A stretch of DNA of 64,000 nucleotides from Dyella_A sp035685805 (GTDB lineage Bacteria; Pseudomonadota; Gammaproteobacteria; Xanthomonadales; Rhodanobacteraceae). The notes under the pieces are model-generated. The model was not told where the DNA came from and searched no databases. It was given only the letters and a program-made list of their open reading frames with translations. The translations under genes and the position numbers were made by a program. Below, piece after piece: positions 18,844 through 27,615 of the stretch (within the stretch, counting starts at the first letter, position 1; each line of letters begins with the position of its first letter). Location of the stretch: positions 1 to 64,000 of the forward strand of contig NZ_DASSAB010000013.1 of the NCBI RefSeq assembly GCF_035685805.1, in the 5' to 3' direction.

Positions 18844-18916
18844 ATCCGTCACGCGGGCGCGGCTGGCCGCATGACGCGCGGTCGCGCACGAGAAAATCTT
18901 CCTGCTCAGGAAAAAG

Positions 18917-18942
18917 AAAACCCCGGCCTAAGCCGGGGTTTT
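18917..18942. terminator. Bidirectional rho-independent terminator
   Basis: AAAACCCCGGC-CTAA-GCCGGGGTTTT: an 11-bp arm hairpin with an A run on the left and T run on the right, so it can end transcription of both the asparaginase-like gene (+) and the convergent M4 protease gene (-). Confidence 0.9.
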
Positions 18943-18973
18943 CCGTCTGCACCTCACATGCGGATCGTGAGGA

Positions 18974-21139
18974 TCAATTGACCGTCGTGGTCAGGGTGAC
19001 GCCCGAGTACGTCTGGTACGCACGCACGTTCATGTAGTACGTGGTGTTGCTGCTCGGCGTGAACGTGCAGCTCTCGTTGTTGCCGGTCTTGTACGGACGA
19101 CAGTTGTAGCTGGACGTCGTCGGTGCACTGCCCGCCTTCACGTACAGATCCGCATCGCCGGTACCACCGGAGATCGAGATGGTCACCGTATGACCGGCGG
19201 AGACGGCCTGGGTGTAAGTGGTGGAAACACCACCCGTGCTCACCGTCGGCAGGCTGACCGAGCCGCCGGTGCCACCGCCGCCACCACCGCCGCCGGCGGT
19301 GTAGGAAGCCTTCACCGTCACACCGGAGTACGCGGCGTAGCCGTGGACCTTCAGGTAGTACTTGCCCGCCACCGGCGAGGCCACCGTGCAGCTTTCGGAG
19401 TTGCCGGTCTTATACGGGCGGCAGTCGTAGCTGGAGGTGGTCGGCGCACTGCCGGCCTTGGTGTACAGGTCAGCATCACCGGTACCGCCGGAGATCGACA
19501 TCACCAGGTTGGTCGCGCCCGACGGCACCGTGATGAAGAAGTCGTTGTCCGCCCCCGTGGCCGCGCTGACGCCGGTCACTGCCACGTTGTTCTGCAGCTC
19601 GGCCGTGGTACCGCCACCACCGCCGCCGCCACCGCCGCTGGGGCAGGTCACGCCCACGCCGGAGAACGCCGTGGCCACGTTGGCCGCGCTGTAGCCCAAA
19701 TCGGTCGCCGCCGACTCCACGCCGCAGGCGCCGGAGTTGAAGGTGGAGGTGGCTGTCCAGTACGACTTGTTGGCCAGCGCGAACACCTGGAACGCCTTCT
19801 TCACGTCCCAGCCGCTGGTCTTGGCGAGCAGGCAGAACGCCTTGTTGTAGACGCCCGACGAGTAATGCACGTCCAGGCCGGAGTTGTAGTTGGCGGCGTT
19901 GTCGATCGAGCCACCGTCCTGCGGCGGGTTGCACATGTAGCGCAACGCGTCGCCAATGCCGGCACTGGTCTTGACGATGTCGCGACCCACCAGGAAGTCG
20001 GCGGCGCCACGGTCATAGAACTCCGCCGCTTCGCCGGCGATGTCCGAGTACGCCTCGTTCATGCCGCCGGACTGGCCGGTGTACTGCAGGCCCGAGTTCT
20101 GCTCGGTGTAGCCGTGGCTGATCTCGTGGCTGGTCACGTCCAGCGACACCAGCGGATAGAAGGTGCTGGCGCCGTCACCGAAATACATTGCGGTGCCGTC
20201 CCAGAACGCGTTCTCGTAGTTGCTCTTGTAGTGCACGTTCATGCGCAGCTTGATGTTGAGCGGCGGCGCGCCGGTGTAGGCCTGGTACATGTCGTGCACC
20301 ACGCCACCGAAGTGGTGGGCGTCGTTCACCGGCGAGTAGGCGCCGTTGACTGCGTCGGTGTTGCTGTTGGGGCAGGTGAAGCTGACGATCGACCCGCCGC
20401 TGGTACCGCGGTTGAGGTTGTACGTCACCACGTTGGTGTTGTTGAGCGTGCAGGTGCTGCCGGACTGCGTCACGTCGAGCGCTGCGTAGTCGGTGCCGTA
20501 GGTGTACTGGCCGGTCTTCTGGTTACCGCCGGGGCCGGTAGCACTGGCGTAGGTCAGGCCGTTCCAGCTCTGGATCACCTCGCCCGTGTTGGCGTCGATG
20601 ATCGCGGTCGGGCGCGACGGCTGGCCGTTGCCGCTGACCACGTACGAGGTGCGATAGACCAGGCGGGCCGGGCCGTTGTCCTGCGGGTAGACGAACAGGT
20701 CGGCCTGCGGGTTGCTCATGCGGGCGCCGCCCGCCAGCGAGGTGTGGGCATGCGCCTGGAGTGCGCTGATCGCCTTGGCGCCGGTCAGGTGCGGCACCAC
20801 CGACACCAGGTCCGAATCCAGGTTCTGTGCCAGCTCGCCGGTGGCGCGCAGAGCATGGCCGTTGGCGTCCTGCACCACGGCGACACTGCGGCCGTACACC
20901 GGCACGCCGCGATACATCTGCTGCTGGCGAACCACGTGGCGACCGTTGGCGATGGCGACCGAGCTGCGCGCGACCAGCGCACTATTGGCGCCGAGGCCGA
21001 AATGGGCCGACAGCGACGCTGCGGGGACACCGGCAAGATTCTGGGCGTGAAGGCTGTGCGTGGTGGCGGCGGTGGCGACGGACGCCGTGGCCATGCCGAT
21101 CGCGGCGACCAGTACTTTCAAACGAAGACTGCTCTGCAT
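18974..21139 (-). CDS. Secreted M4 (thermolysin-family) metalloprotease with two PPC domains
   Basis: 721 residues. A Sec signal (MQSSLRLKVLVAAIGMATAS...ATAA) is followed by an FTP/PepSY propeptide (to about 190) and the M4 catalytic domain. The zinc motif HEISH is at 338-342 and the third ligand lies in GGMNEAYSDIAGE; ANVATAFSGVGV ends the domain. Two poly-glycine linkers then separate two C-terminal PPC domains, each with SGGTGDADLY, PTTSSY and CRPYKTGN. The repeats are nearly identical, pointing to recent internal duplication. AGGAG lies 6 nt before the ATG. Such proteases leave by type II secretion and lose propeptide and PPC domains on maturation. Confidence 0.95.
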   Translation of the reverse strand: MQSSLRLKVLVAAIGMATASVATAATTHSLHAQNLAGVPAASLSAHFGLGANSALVARSSVAIANGRHVVRQQQMYRGVPVYGRSVAVVQDANGHALRATGELAQNLDSDLVSVVPHLTGAKAISALQAHAHTSLAGGARMSNPQADLFVYPQDNGPARLVYRTSYVVSGNGQPSRPTAIIDANTGEVIQSWNGLTYASATGPGGNQKTGQYTYGTDYAALDVTQSGSTCTLNNTNVVTYNLNRGTSGGSIVSFTCPNSNTDAVNGAYSPVNDAHHFGGVVHDMYQAYTGAPPLNIKLRMNVHYKSNYENAFWDGTAMYFGDGASTFYPLVSLDVTSHEISHGYTEQNSGLQYTGQSGGMNEAYSDIAGEAAEFYDRGAADFLVGRDIVKTSAGIGDALRYMCNPPQDGGSIDNAANYNSGLDVHYSSGVYNKAFCLLAKTSGWDVKKAFQVFALANKSYWTATSTFNSGACGVESAATDLGYSAANVATAFSGVGVTCPSGGGGGGGGGTTAELQNNVAVTGVSAATGADNDFFITVPSGATNLVMSISGGTGDADLYTKAGSAPTTSSYDCRPYKTGNSESCTVASPVAGKYYLKVHGYAAYSGVTVKASYTAGGGGGGGGTGGSVSLPTVSTGGVSTTYTQAVSAGHTVTISISGGTGDADLYVKAGSAPTTSSYNCRPYKTGNNESCTFTPSSNTTYYMNVRAYQTYSGVTLTTTVN

Positions 21140-21712
21140 TGCTGACTCCTGGACATTATCGGAACTGACGACCGTGCACCGGCTGCATCAGCTCCATTTA
21201 TGAGTTGCCACACTTCCCAGCGTGGCTTCCTAGTTCGCTTGGCTTGTCGAGCGATGCCTGTCGATCTACCGCGGCCTCCCCCCGTCGCTTCCTGCCCGGG
21301 CTGCGATGGATCACCGAACGGAAGCCAGAAAACGCCTACGGCCTCCACAGGATCATCCGTCAACCTCCCCGCCAACGGACCTACCGACCATAGGCGCCGC
21401 GGAGGACAGCAACAAGGTGAATAATTCCTATGGGGGCAGCGACTTAACGCCCTGCCCGCGTGGCGGCACCGGTGCCGGCGCAAGCCAAGACAAGGTCTTG
21501 CAGGCTTTTGATTTCCTGCGACGCAAAACCTTGCGGCGCCGAACGGCGCGCTGAAGTGTGATCGTGATCAAGCAGCGGCAAATTCTTGCGGCGCTGCCGC
21601 CTGCCCAGGCGCAGAAAGCACATGCCAATGCCGCCTGGAAGGCCGCTGCCGAAGAAACCTTTGCGCCCGTTGGGAGCGCGCAACGCCGTGTCCACGCGCG
21701 CCAGGAGCGTGC
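21140..21712. other. 573-bp gene-free region upstream of the M4 protease
   Basis: No supported gene. Visible items are a hairpin GCCACGC/GTGTGGC just upstream of the protease leader (about 21207-21226), a longer imperfect inverted repeat at about 21491-21534, and a CRP-like TGTGA-N6-TCAAG at 21557-21572. The length suits a regulated promoter and long 5' leader for the protease; no known riboswitch pattern was recognised. Confidence 0.5.
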
Positions 21713-22270
21713 TCAGAGCATGCCGGTCTCGAGCTTGGCGGCGTCGGACATCATCGAGTGGTTCCACGGCGGGTCGAACACCAGGTCGACGTCGGCCTCG
21801 GCCACCGTGGGGATGAGCTCGATCTTGGTGCGTACGTCGTCGACGAGGATGTCGCCCATGCCACACCCCGGCGCGGTGAGCGTCATCTTGACGTACACCT
21901 TGCGCTGATCCTGCGCAGCGCTCTCCAGGCTCACGTCGTAGACCAGCCCCAGCTCCACCACGTTGATCGGAATTTCCGGGTCGAACACGGTACGCAGTTG
22001 CTGCCACACCAGCTGCTCGACATCGTCGTCGCTGGCGTTGGCCGGCAGCTCGATCGCCGGCGGCGGCTCCTTGCCCAGAGCGTCGGCCTCGCTGCCCGCA
22101 ATACGGAACAGGTTGCCCTCCACGTACACGGTGAAGCTGCCGCCGAGCGCCTGGGTGATGTAGCCGATCTGGCCTGCCGGCAGCACCACGATCTCGCCCT
22201 GCGGCACCATCACGGCGTTGCAGTCCCGCTCGAGGGTGAAAGGTTCGCTGCTCAGACTGAAACCGCTCAT
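21713..22270 (-). CDS. sufT: Iron-sulfur assembly protein SufT (DUF59/MIP18 family)
   Basis: 185-residue protein with an N-terminal extension (MVPQGEIVVLPAGQIGYITQALGG...) and a C-terminal DUF59 domain. The domain carries DPEIPINVVELGLVYDV and the conserved Cys segment LTAPGCGMGDIL, then DVDLVFDPPWN. This two-part architecture is that of SufT, an auxiliary Fe-S maturation factor. It is a single gene, with no other suf genes in the window. Family assignment is confident; clients are unknown. Confidence 0.9.
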   Translation of the reverse strand: MSGFSLSSEPFTLERDCNAVMVPQGEIVVLPAGQIGYITQALGGSFTVYVEGNLFRIAGSEADALGKEPPPAIELPANASDDDVEQLVWQQLRTVFDPEIPINVVELGLVYDVSLESAAQDQRKVYVKMTLTAPGCGMGDILVDDVRTKIELIPTVAEADVDLVFDPPWNHSMMSDAAKLETGML

Positions 22271-22471
22271 GCCTATCCTGTTGATGCGTCCACGCCCGGA
22301 GGGCGCCGGATGCCTATTATGCCCGGCCGCGGCGCCACGCCGCCCGGATCGACCATCGCATCACGTCGGGTTGCCGCAGGCGGGAATCAAGGCGCGGGAG
22401 CGGCGCGCTATCATGTGCGTTTTGCCCCGGACCCATGCCGTGACGCAGTCTCAGCCCCGGCGCCGCGCCCC

Positions 22472-22912
22472 GTGACGCGGCTGCGCGCCGCCTTTGCCGC
22501 GATCTTCGCCTTGCTCAGCGCGGGCATGCTTGGCCTTGCCGCGGGCGCGCTGTGGATGTTGCCCACGGCCTACCTGCAGACGCGCCTGCCGTGGCTGGCC
22601 TGGCCACTCGGCGCGCTGCTGGGTTGGGCGGTCGCCCGCTGGGTAACGCCGCGCGTCTGGGCGCCGTGGCTGGCTGCCGGTGCGACCGTGCTTGCGGCCG
22701 CTTACGTCAGCGTGCTGATCGTGGCGGCCAAGCTGGCGGGCAACATGGATCTGGGCCTGACCGAGGCCATGCGCGTCGCCGGCGCATCCATGCTTTGGTC
22801 GCTCACGCGGCTGTCGTTGACCGCGGGGCAACTGCTGTGGGTGGCCAGCGGCGCGGCGATCTCTGCCGCACTGGCCTGGCGCTGCCGCCGCCCCCGCACC
22901 ATCAGGGGTTGA
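22472..22912 (+). CDS. Hypothetical membrane protein
   Basis: 146 residues starting at GTG (VTRLRAAFAAIFALLSAGML) with about four hydrophobic segments: AAFAAIFALLSAGMLGLAAG, WLAWPLGALLGWAVARW, APWLAAGATVLAAAYVSVLI and QLLWVASGAAISAALAW. No in-frame ATG lies near the start and the frame upstream is not protein-like. It converges on pntB, with stops only 1 nt apart. Family not recognised. Confidence 0.65.
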   Translation: MTRLRAAFAAIFALLSAGMLGLAAGALWMLPTAYLQTRLPWLAWPLGALLGWAVARWVTPRVWAPWLAAGATVLAAAYVSVLIVAAKLAGNMDLGLTEAMRVAGASMLWSLTRLSLTAGQLLWVASGAAISAALAWRCRRPRTIRG

Positions 22913-22913
22913 G

Positions 22914-24347
22914 TCAGCTCTCCAGCGTCTTCAGCGCCGCCACCAGCTCGCCCGCTGCCGCCTGTCCGTCGCCGTAGAGCATGCGCGCGTTGTCGGCGTA
23001 GAACAGCGCATTCTCGATACCGGCAAAGCCGGTGCCGCGCCCGCGCTTGATGACGATGACATTCTTCGCCGCCGACACGTCCAGGATCGGCATGCCGTAG
23101 ATCGGTGAGGCCGGATCGGTCTTGGCCAGCGGATTGACCACGTCGTTGGCGCCGATCACCAGCGCCACGTCGGTGTTGGGGAACTCCGGGTTGATGTCTT
23201 CCATGTCCACGATCAGGTCGTACGGCACGCCGGCCTCGGCCAGCAGCACGTTCATGTGCCCGGGCATGCGCCCGGCCACCGGATGGATCGCGAAACGCAC
23301 CTTCACCCCGCGCTCGATCAGCAGCTTGGCCAGTTCCCATACCTTGTGCTGCGCCTGCGCCACGGCCATACCGTAGCCGGGCACGATCACCACGCGCTCG
23401 GCGTACGCCATCATCACCGCCGCGTCGCTGGCCTCGATCGCCTTCTGGCTGCCGGCGATTGCCTGTGCCTCGCCGCCGGCGGCGGCGCCGAAGCTGCCGA
23501 ACAGCACGTTGCCGATCGAGCGGTTCATTGCCTTGGCCATCAGCTGGGTGAGCAGCGTGCCGGCCGCGCCGACCACGGTGCCGGCGATGATCATCGCCTC
23601 GTTGCCCAGCACGAACCCCTCGAACGCCACCGCCAGCCCGGTGAAGGCGTTGTACAGCGAGATCACCACCGGCATGTCGGCGCCGCCGATCGGCAGCGTC
23701 ATCATCAGCCCGAACAGCAGCGACAACCCGAAGAACGCCGCGATCAACGGCACCGTGAGGTGCCCCGCCACCAGCATCGCGCCGCAGACCACCGCCAGCG
23801 CGAGCACCACCATGTTGATCACGCGCTGGCCAGCGAACACGAACCGCCGGTCCAGCCAGCCCTGCAACTTGGCAAAGGCGATCAGCGACCCGGAGAAACT
23901 CACCGCACCGATCAATGCGCCGAGCACCGCCAGTGCCAGCTGTGCCGTGGCCGGCGTCGCCGCCGGATCGGCGCTGAAGTGGGCGCCATCCAGCAGCACC
24001 ACGGCGCTGCCGGCGTAGCCGACCAGTTCGACCGCACCGATCGCCGCTGCCGCACCACCACCCATGCCGTTGTAGAGCGCCACCATCTGCGGCATGTCGG
24101 TCATTGCCACCCGCTTGCCGGTCCACCAGGCCGCCGACACGCCCAGCAGCACCGCCACGCCGATCAGTGCGCGATTGTGGATCTGCGGCAGGGCGAAGGT
24201 GATCAGCACGGCCAGCAACATGCCGTAGCCGGCCCACACGATGCCGCCGCGCGCGGTGCGCGGCGAACTCATGCGCTTGAGGCCCAGGATGAACAGCAGC
24301 GCGGCCACGAAGTAGCACGCCTTGATCAGGGTCGGCAGCCAGGTCAT
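22914..24347 (-). CDS. pntB: NAD(P) transhydrogenase subunit beta
   Basis: 477-residue subunit of the proton-translocating transhydrogenase (NADH + NADP+ to NAD+ + NADPH, driven by proton motive force). The N-terminal half is membrane domain dIIb with multiple helices (ALLFILGLKRMSSPRTARGG, GLSLLFGLMMTLPIGGADMP). The C-terminal dIII binds NADP(H): VIVPGYGMAVAQAQHKVWEL, HPVAGRMPGHMNVLLAEAGV, GANDVVNPLAKTDPASPIYG and KRGRGTGFAGIENALFY. The start overlaps the pntAB stop by 1 nt (TGATG). Confidence 0.97.
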   Translation of the reverse strand: MTWLPTLIKACYFVAALLFILGLKRMSSPRTARGGIVWAGYGMLLAVLITFALPQIHNRALIGVAVLLGVSAAWWTGKRVAMTDMPQMVALYNGMGGGAAAAIGAVELVGYAGSAVVLLDGAHFSADPAATPATAQLALAVLGALIGAVSFSGSLIAFAKLQGWLDRRFVFAGQRVINMVVLALAVVCGAMLVAGHLTVPLIAAFFGLSLLFGLMMTLPIGGADMPVVISLYNAFTGLAVAFEGFVLGNEAMIIAGTVVGAAGTLLTQLMAKAMNRSIGNVLFGSFGAAAGGEAQAIAGSQKAIEASDAAVMMAYAERVVIVPGYGMAVAQAQHKVWELAKLLIERGVKVRFAIHPVAGRMPGHMNVLLAEAGVPYDLIVDMEDINPEFPNTDVALVIGANDVVNPLAKTDPASPIYGMPILDVSAAKNVIVIKRGRGTGFAGIENALFYADNARMLYGDGQAAAGELVAALKTLES

Positions 24348-24658
24348 CAGTGGCTCCCCCCGGACTTGCTGCCGCCGGGCTTGCTCGACTTGAACATCTC
24401 CAGCATCCGCTCGGTCACCACGTAGCCGCCGGCGGCGTTGCCGGCGCCCAGCAGCACGCCGATGAAGCCGATGACGGTCTCGAATGTGGTTTGCGCGTGC
24501 CCTAGCGCGATCATCGCGCCCACCAGCACAATGCCGTGGATGAAGTTGGAGCCGGACATCAGCGGCGTGTGCAGGATCACCGGCACCCGCGCGATGATTT
24601 CGTACCCGGTGAACGCCGCCAACATGAAGATGTAGAGCGCCAGGAACCCGTCGATCAT
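24347..24658 (-). CDS. pntAB: NAD(P) transhydrogenase subunit alpha part 2 (membrane)
   Basis: 103 residues, the separate dIIa membrane segment of split-alpha transhydrogenases. Helices include LALYIFMLAAFTGYEIIA, the motif RVPVILHTPLMSGSNFIHGI and FETVIGFIGVLLGAGNAAGG. Overlaps pntB by 1 nt. In the usual pntAA-pntAB-pntB operon pntAA comes directly upstream; here a 1.7-kb plus-strand insertion separates them. Confidence 0.95.
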   Translation of the reverse strand: MIDGFLALYIFMLAAFTGYEIIARVPVILHTPLMSGSNFIHGIVLVGAMIALGHAQTTFETVIGFIGVLLGAGNAAGGYVVTERMLEMFKSSKPGGSKSGGSH

Positions 24659-24751
24659 GACCCCTCCCTGCCGGAACGGCGTGGTTTCCGCATCATACGG
24701 TCGCCCGTCAACGCGTGCGAGCCTGCCGCGTTGAGTGCTGGAATCGAACCG

Positions 24752-25390
24752 ATGGACACCGACCATGAGCCAGCGGACCGCGCGCAGGCCGCGCCCGTGA
24801 ACAGCCTCGCCACCGCGCTGGGTGACGGCACCGTGGCAGGCGAAGCGGCCGCGCGTCCGCTGCCGGTATCGCTCGATGCGTTTCTGGCGGACGTCGAGCG
24901 GCGCGCTTTCCGCATGGCGGAGTTGCAGCTGGGGCACCGCGAGGACGCTTTCGACGCGGTGCAGGACGCCATGCTGAGACTGGTGCGGCACTACCGCGAG
25001 AAGCCCGCGGCGGAATGGAGCCCGCTGTTCTGGGGCATCCTGCGCCGGCGCATCGTCGACTTGCAGCGCCGACGCAAGGTGCGCTCGATCGTGGTCGGCT
25101 GGCTCGGCGGCGGACGCGACGGCGATGGCGACGAGCTGCCGGCGTGGGAGCCGGCGGATCGCTCGCCGGGGCCCGCGGACCGGCTGCAGGATACGCAGGC
25201 CTACCGCGACATCGCGCACGCGGTGAAGGGCTTGCCCCGACGCCAGCGCGAAGCGTTCATGCTGCGCGTGCTCGAAGGGCTGGACGTGGCCGACACCGCC
25301 CGTGCCATGGGATGTTCCGAAGGCAGCGTGAAAACCCATCTGTCGCGCGCCATGCACCACCTGCGCGACCAACTGGAGGAATGGCGATGA
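24752..25390 (+). CDS. ECF-type RNA polymerase sigma factor
   Basis: 212-residue sigma-70 family factor with region 2 (FRMAELQLGHREDAFDAVQDAMLRLVRHY) and region 4 (LPRRQREAFMLRVLEGLDVADTARAMGCSEGSVKTHLSRA), lacking regions 1 and 3. The linker has an unusual insert GWLGGGRDGDGDELP. It overlaps the next gene by 4 nt; that gene has one membrane segment and a cytoplasmic N-terminus, as an anti-sigma factor would. The ATG at 24752 is the first after homology begins; the ribosome-binding site is weak. Target promoters unknown. Confidence 0.9.
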   Translation: MDTDHEPADRAQAAPVNSLATALGDGTVAGEAAARPLPVSLDAFLADVERRAFRMAELQLGHREDAFDAVQDAMLRLVRHYREKPAAEWSPLFWGILRRRIVDLQRRRKVRSIVVGWLGGGRDGDGDELPAWEPADRSPGPADRLQDTQAYRDIAHAVKGLPRRQREAFMLRVLEGLDVADTARAMGCSEGSVKTHLSRAMHHLRDQLEEWR

Positions 25391-25770
25391 CTTCGCCCGA
25401 CACATCGATCCAGCAGCGCGCCCGCGCCGCCTACCGGCAGGCCGGCCGCGAGCTCGATCCGGCCATGGCGCGACGCCTGGCGCAGGCCCGGCGCGATGCG
25501 CTGGCTGCGGCCGTGCCCGGCCCACGACTGACGCGGCTGCTGCTGCCTGCCGGCGCCTTCGCCGTGCTGGCGCTGGCCAGCTTGATGGCGTGGCCGCCGC
25601 GGCACCGCAGCGCCGCGCCGCAGCCGGTCGTGACCACCAACCCGACCGGCGAAGACAACGAGCTCCCGCCGGACGCGGATAGTGCCGATCCGGCGCTCTA
25701 CCAGAACCTCGATTTCTACGGCTGGCTGGCGGCAAACGATCGGCCGCCACCGGCGCGGCCGAAGCCATGA
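25387..25770 (+). CDS. Single-pass membrane protein, probable anti-sigma partner (DUF3619-like)
   Basis: 127 residues: a charged cytoplasmic N-terminus (IQQRARAAYRQAGRELDPAM), one membrane helix LLLPAGAFAVLALASLMAW, and an acidic/proline-rich periplasmic tail ending FYGWLAANDRPPPARPKP. Overlaps the sigma gene by 4 nt and the DUF3106 gene by 4 nt. Topology, size and coupling suggest regulation of the sigma factor; this is inference, as no zinc or ASD motif is visible. Confidence 0.75.
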   Translation: MTSPDTSIQQRARAAYRQAGRELDPAMARRLAQARRDALAAAVPGPRLTRLLLPAGAFAVLALASLMAWPPRHRSAAPQPVVTTNPTGEDNELPPDADSADPALYQNLDFYGWLAANDRPPPARPKP

Positions 25771-26276
25771 TCCGTCCGCACCGCGTTGGCGCCTTCGTTC
25801 TGCTGGCCGTGCTGGCGCTGGCCGGCGCGCTGTCGCCGGCCAGCGCGCAGCAAGCGCCGGCGGCTGCGTCCGCGCGGCCGTGGAGCAGCCTGTCCGCCGA
25901 ACAGCGTGAGCTGCTCGCGCCGCTGCGGGCGGACTGGGATGCGCTGCCGCCACGCAAGCAATCGCACATGCTGGACAAGAGCCGCCACTGGCTGACGCTG
26001 CCGCCGACGGAGCGCGACAAGATCCGCGAGCGGATCGCACGCTGGCACCAGATGACGCCGGGACAGCGCAAGCTGGCACGCGAGAACATGCGCAAGTTCC
26101 ACCGCTTGCCGCCAGCGCAGCGCGATCAGTTGCACCAGGCCTACCAGCGCTTTCAGCAGCTGCCGCCGGCACAGCGCGAGCGGCTGCTCAGGCAATGGCG
26201 CTCGCAGACCATCGAGCAGCGCCAGCAGTGGCTGCGCGAGAACCGCTACACCGCACCCGCGGGCGACACACCCTGA
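25767..26276 (+). CDS. DUF3106 periplasmic protein
   Basis: 169 residues with a Sec signal (FVLLAVLALAGALSPASAQQ) and three to four copies of a helical L-P-P-x-x-R repeat (LTLPPTERDKIRERIARWHQ, FHRLPPAQRDQLHQAYQRF, QQLPPAQRERLLRQW). This matches DUF3106, often encoded behind sigma/anti-sigma pairs. It could be a periplasmic sensor like the LTXXQ proteins, but the role is unknown. Confidence 0.85.
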   Translation: MIRPHRVGAFVLLAVLALAGALSPASAQQAPAAASARPWSSLSAEQRELLAPLRADWDALPPRKQSHMLDKSRHWLTLPPTERDKIRERIARWHQMTPGQRKLARENMRKFHRLPPAQRDQLHQAYQRFQQLPPAQRERLLRQWRSQTIEQRQQWLRENRYTAPAGDTP

Positions 26277-26290
26277 ACGCGTAACCGCAA

Positions 26291-26311
26291 ACGCCCCGCA
26301 AACCGGGGCGT
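26291..26311. terminator. Hairpin between the convergent DUF3106 and pntAA genes
   Basis: Perfect 8-bp arms ACGCCCCG/CGGGGCGT with a 5-nt loop, between two convergent stop codons. No T tract is present, so terminator assignment is tentative. Confidence 0.45.
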
Positions 26312-26336
26312 CAGTCCGGTGCCGGGCGGGTCCGGC

Positions 26337-27440
26337 TCAGCCGGTGAACTGCGCCGTGCCGTCGCGGGTCAGGCAGCTCTTGGCGACTAGTTCGTCGTCG
26401 TAGTCCGGCGCCAGCGCGTCGTTCTTGACCAGCAGCTCGAGGAAATTGAACACGTTGCGCGCGTACATTTCCGACGCGTGCAGGGGCGCACCGGCCGGCA
26501 GGTTCAACGGTCCGATGATGGTGACGCCGCCGTGCTCCACCCGCTCGCCCGGGCGCGTCAGCTCGCAGTTGCCACCACTTTCGGCGGCCAGGTCCACGAT
26601 CAGTGCGCCGGGCTTCATGCCCTGCACCATGGCAGCGGTGAGGATCTTCGGCGCAGGCCGGCCCGGGACGGCCGCCGTGCTCACAACCACGTCGAAGACC
26701 TTCAGGTGCTCGGCCAGTGCCTGCTGCTGCGCGGCGCGCTCCTCGGCCGACAGCTCGCGTGCGTAACCGCCGGTACCCGCAGCACTCACGCCCACCTGCA
26801 GGAATTTCGCTCCCAGCGACTCCACCTGTTCGCGCGTTTCCGGGCGCACGTCGTAACCCTCTGTCTGCGCGCCCAGCCGGCGCGCGGTGGCGATCGCCTG
26901 CAGCCCGGCCACGCCCGCGCCGATCACTAGCACCCGCGACGGACGGATGGTGCCGGCCGCGGTGGTCAGCATGGGAAAGAACTTCGGTGCCGCTTCGGCG
27001 GCGATCAGCATGGCGCGGTAACCCGCTACCGCAGCCTGCGAGCTCAGCACGTCCATCGCCTGGGCGCGCGTGGTCCGCGGCAGCAGTTCGAGCGAAAAGG
27101 CGCTGAGCCCGCGCGCGGCCATGGCGGCCAAGCGCGCGTCGGCGCCGTAGGGACGCAGCTGCCCCACCACCGTCGCCCGCTCGCGCAACTGGCCGAACAC
27201 GGCATCCTGCGGCGGCAGCACGCAGGCCAGCACGTCGGCCTGGGCGCATACCTCGGCAGCCGATCCGAACGTGGCGTCGGCGTAGACGCCATCGGGGAAC
27301 CCGGCCGAGGCGCCTGCATCGCGCTCCAGCATCACGCGCCAGCCGCGGGCGTGCATCTTCTTTGCCATCTCCGGGGTGATCGCCACCCGCCGTTCGCCGG
27401 CGGCAGTCTCGCGCAAAGCGGCCACAGTGATCGGCATCAT
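26337..27440 (-). CDS. pntAA: NAD(P) transhydrogenase subunit alpha part 1
   Basis: 367-residue soluble dI domain that binds NAD(H). It shows ERRVAITPEMAKKMHARGW, the Rossmann motif VLVIGAGVAGLQAIATARRL and the mobile-loop/alanine-dehydrogenase-like region GYDVRPETREQVESLGAKFL; KPGALIVDLAAESGGNCELT follows. GGGGA lies 4 nt before the first of two adjacent ATGs. It should work with PntAB-PntB at 22914-24658, from which it is separated by the inverted sigma-factor unit. It therefore needs its own promoter or must rely on a different operon layout. Confidence 0.95.
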   Translation of the reverse strand: MMPITVAALRETAAGERRVAITPEMAKKMHARGWRVMLERDAGASAGFPDGVYADATFGSAAEVCAQADVLACVLPPQDAVFGQLRERATVVGQLRPYGADARLAAMAARGLSAFSLELLPRTTRAQAMDVLSSQAAVAGYRAMLIAAEAAPKFFPMLTTAAGTIRPSRVLVIGAGVAGLQAIATARRLGAQTEGYDVRPETREQVESLGAKFLQVGVSAAGTGGYARELSAEERAAQQQALAEHLKVFDVVVSTAAVPGRPAPKILTAAMVQGMKPGALIVDLAAESGGNCELTRPGERVEHGGVTIIGPLNLPAGAPLHASEMYARNVFNFLELLVKNDALAPDYDDELVAKSCLTRDGTAQFTG

Positions 27441-27615
27441 GCTTTCCCCGCTGGATAAGTCCGGGCATCGTAGTGCGCCACCCGGCGCTTGGCGACTGCC
27501 TCCCGGCGCCCTGCAGCGCCCGCCCGCGGCGGTATGAACCGCCCGCCGCCGCGCAGTAGACTGGCCCGCCAACGGTGACCGGCGAGGCCGCCCGCGGGGT
27601 CACCCGGAGACCCAG

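Noticed and set aside
19190..21145. 651-codon open frame antisense to the M4 protease
   Set aside because: A codon-bias shadow of a GC-rich gene; no ribosome-binding site or domain.
21140..21500. c-di-GMP (GEMM) riboswitch before the M4 protease
   Set aside because: Looked for the conserved GCAAACC and GACGCAAAGCC blocks on the minus strand; they are not present in order. Only unrelated hairpins were seen.
21444..22007. 187-codon minus-strand frame overlapping sufT
   Set aside because: Its second half overlaps the confident sufT gene in another frame and the rest has no protein-like pattern.
22218..22475. 85-codon frame upstream of the 22472 membrane protein
   Set aside because: Arg/Pro-rich, antisense to the start of sufT, without a ribosome-binding site.
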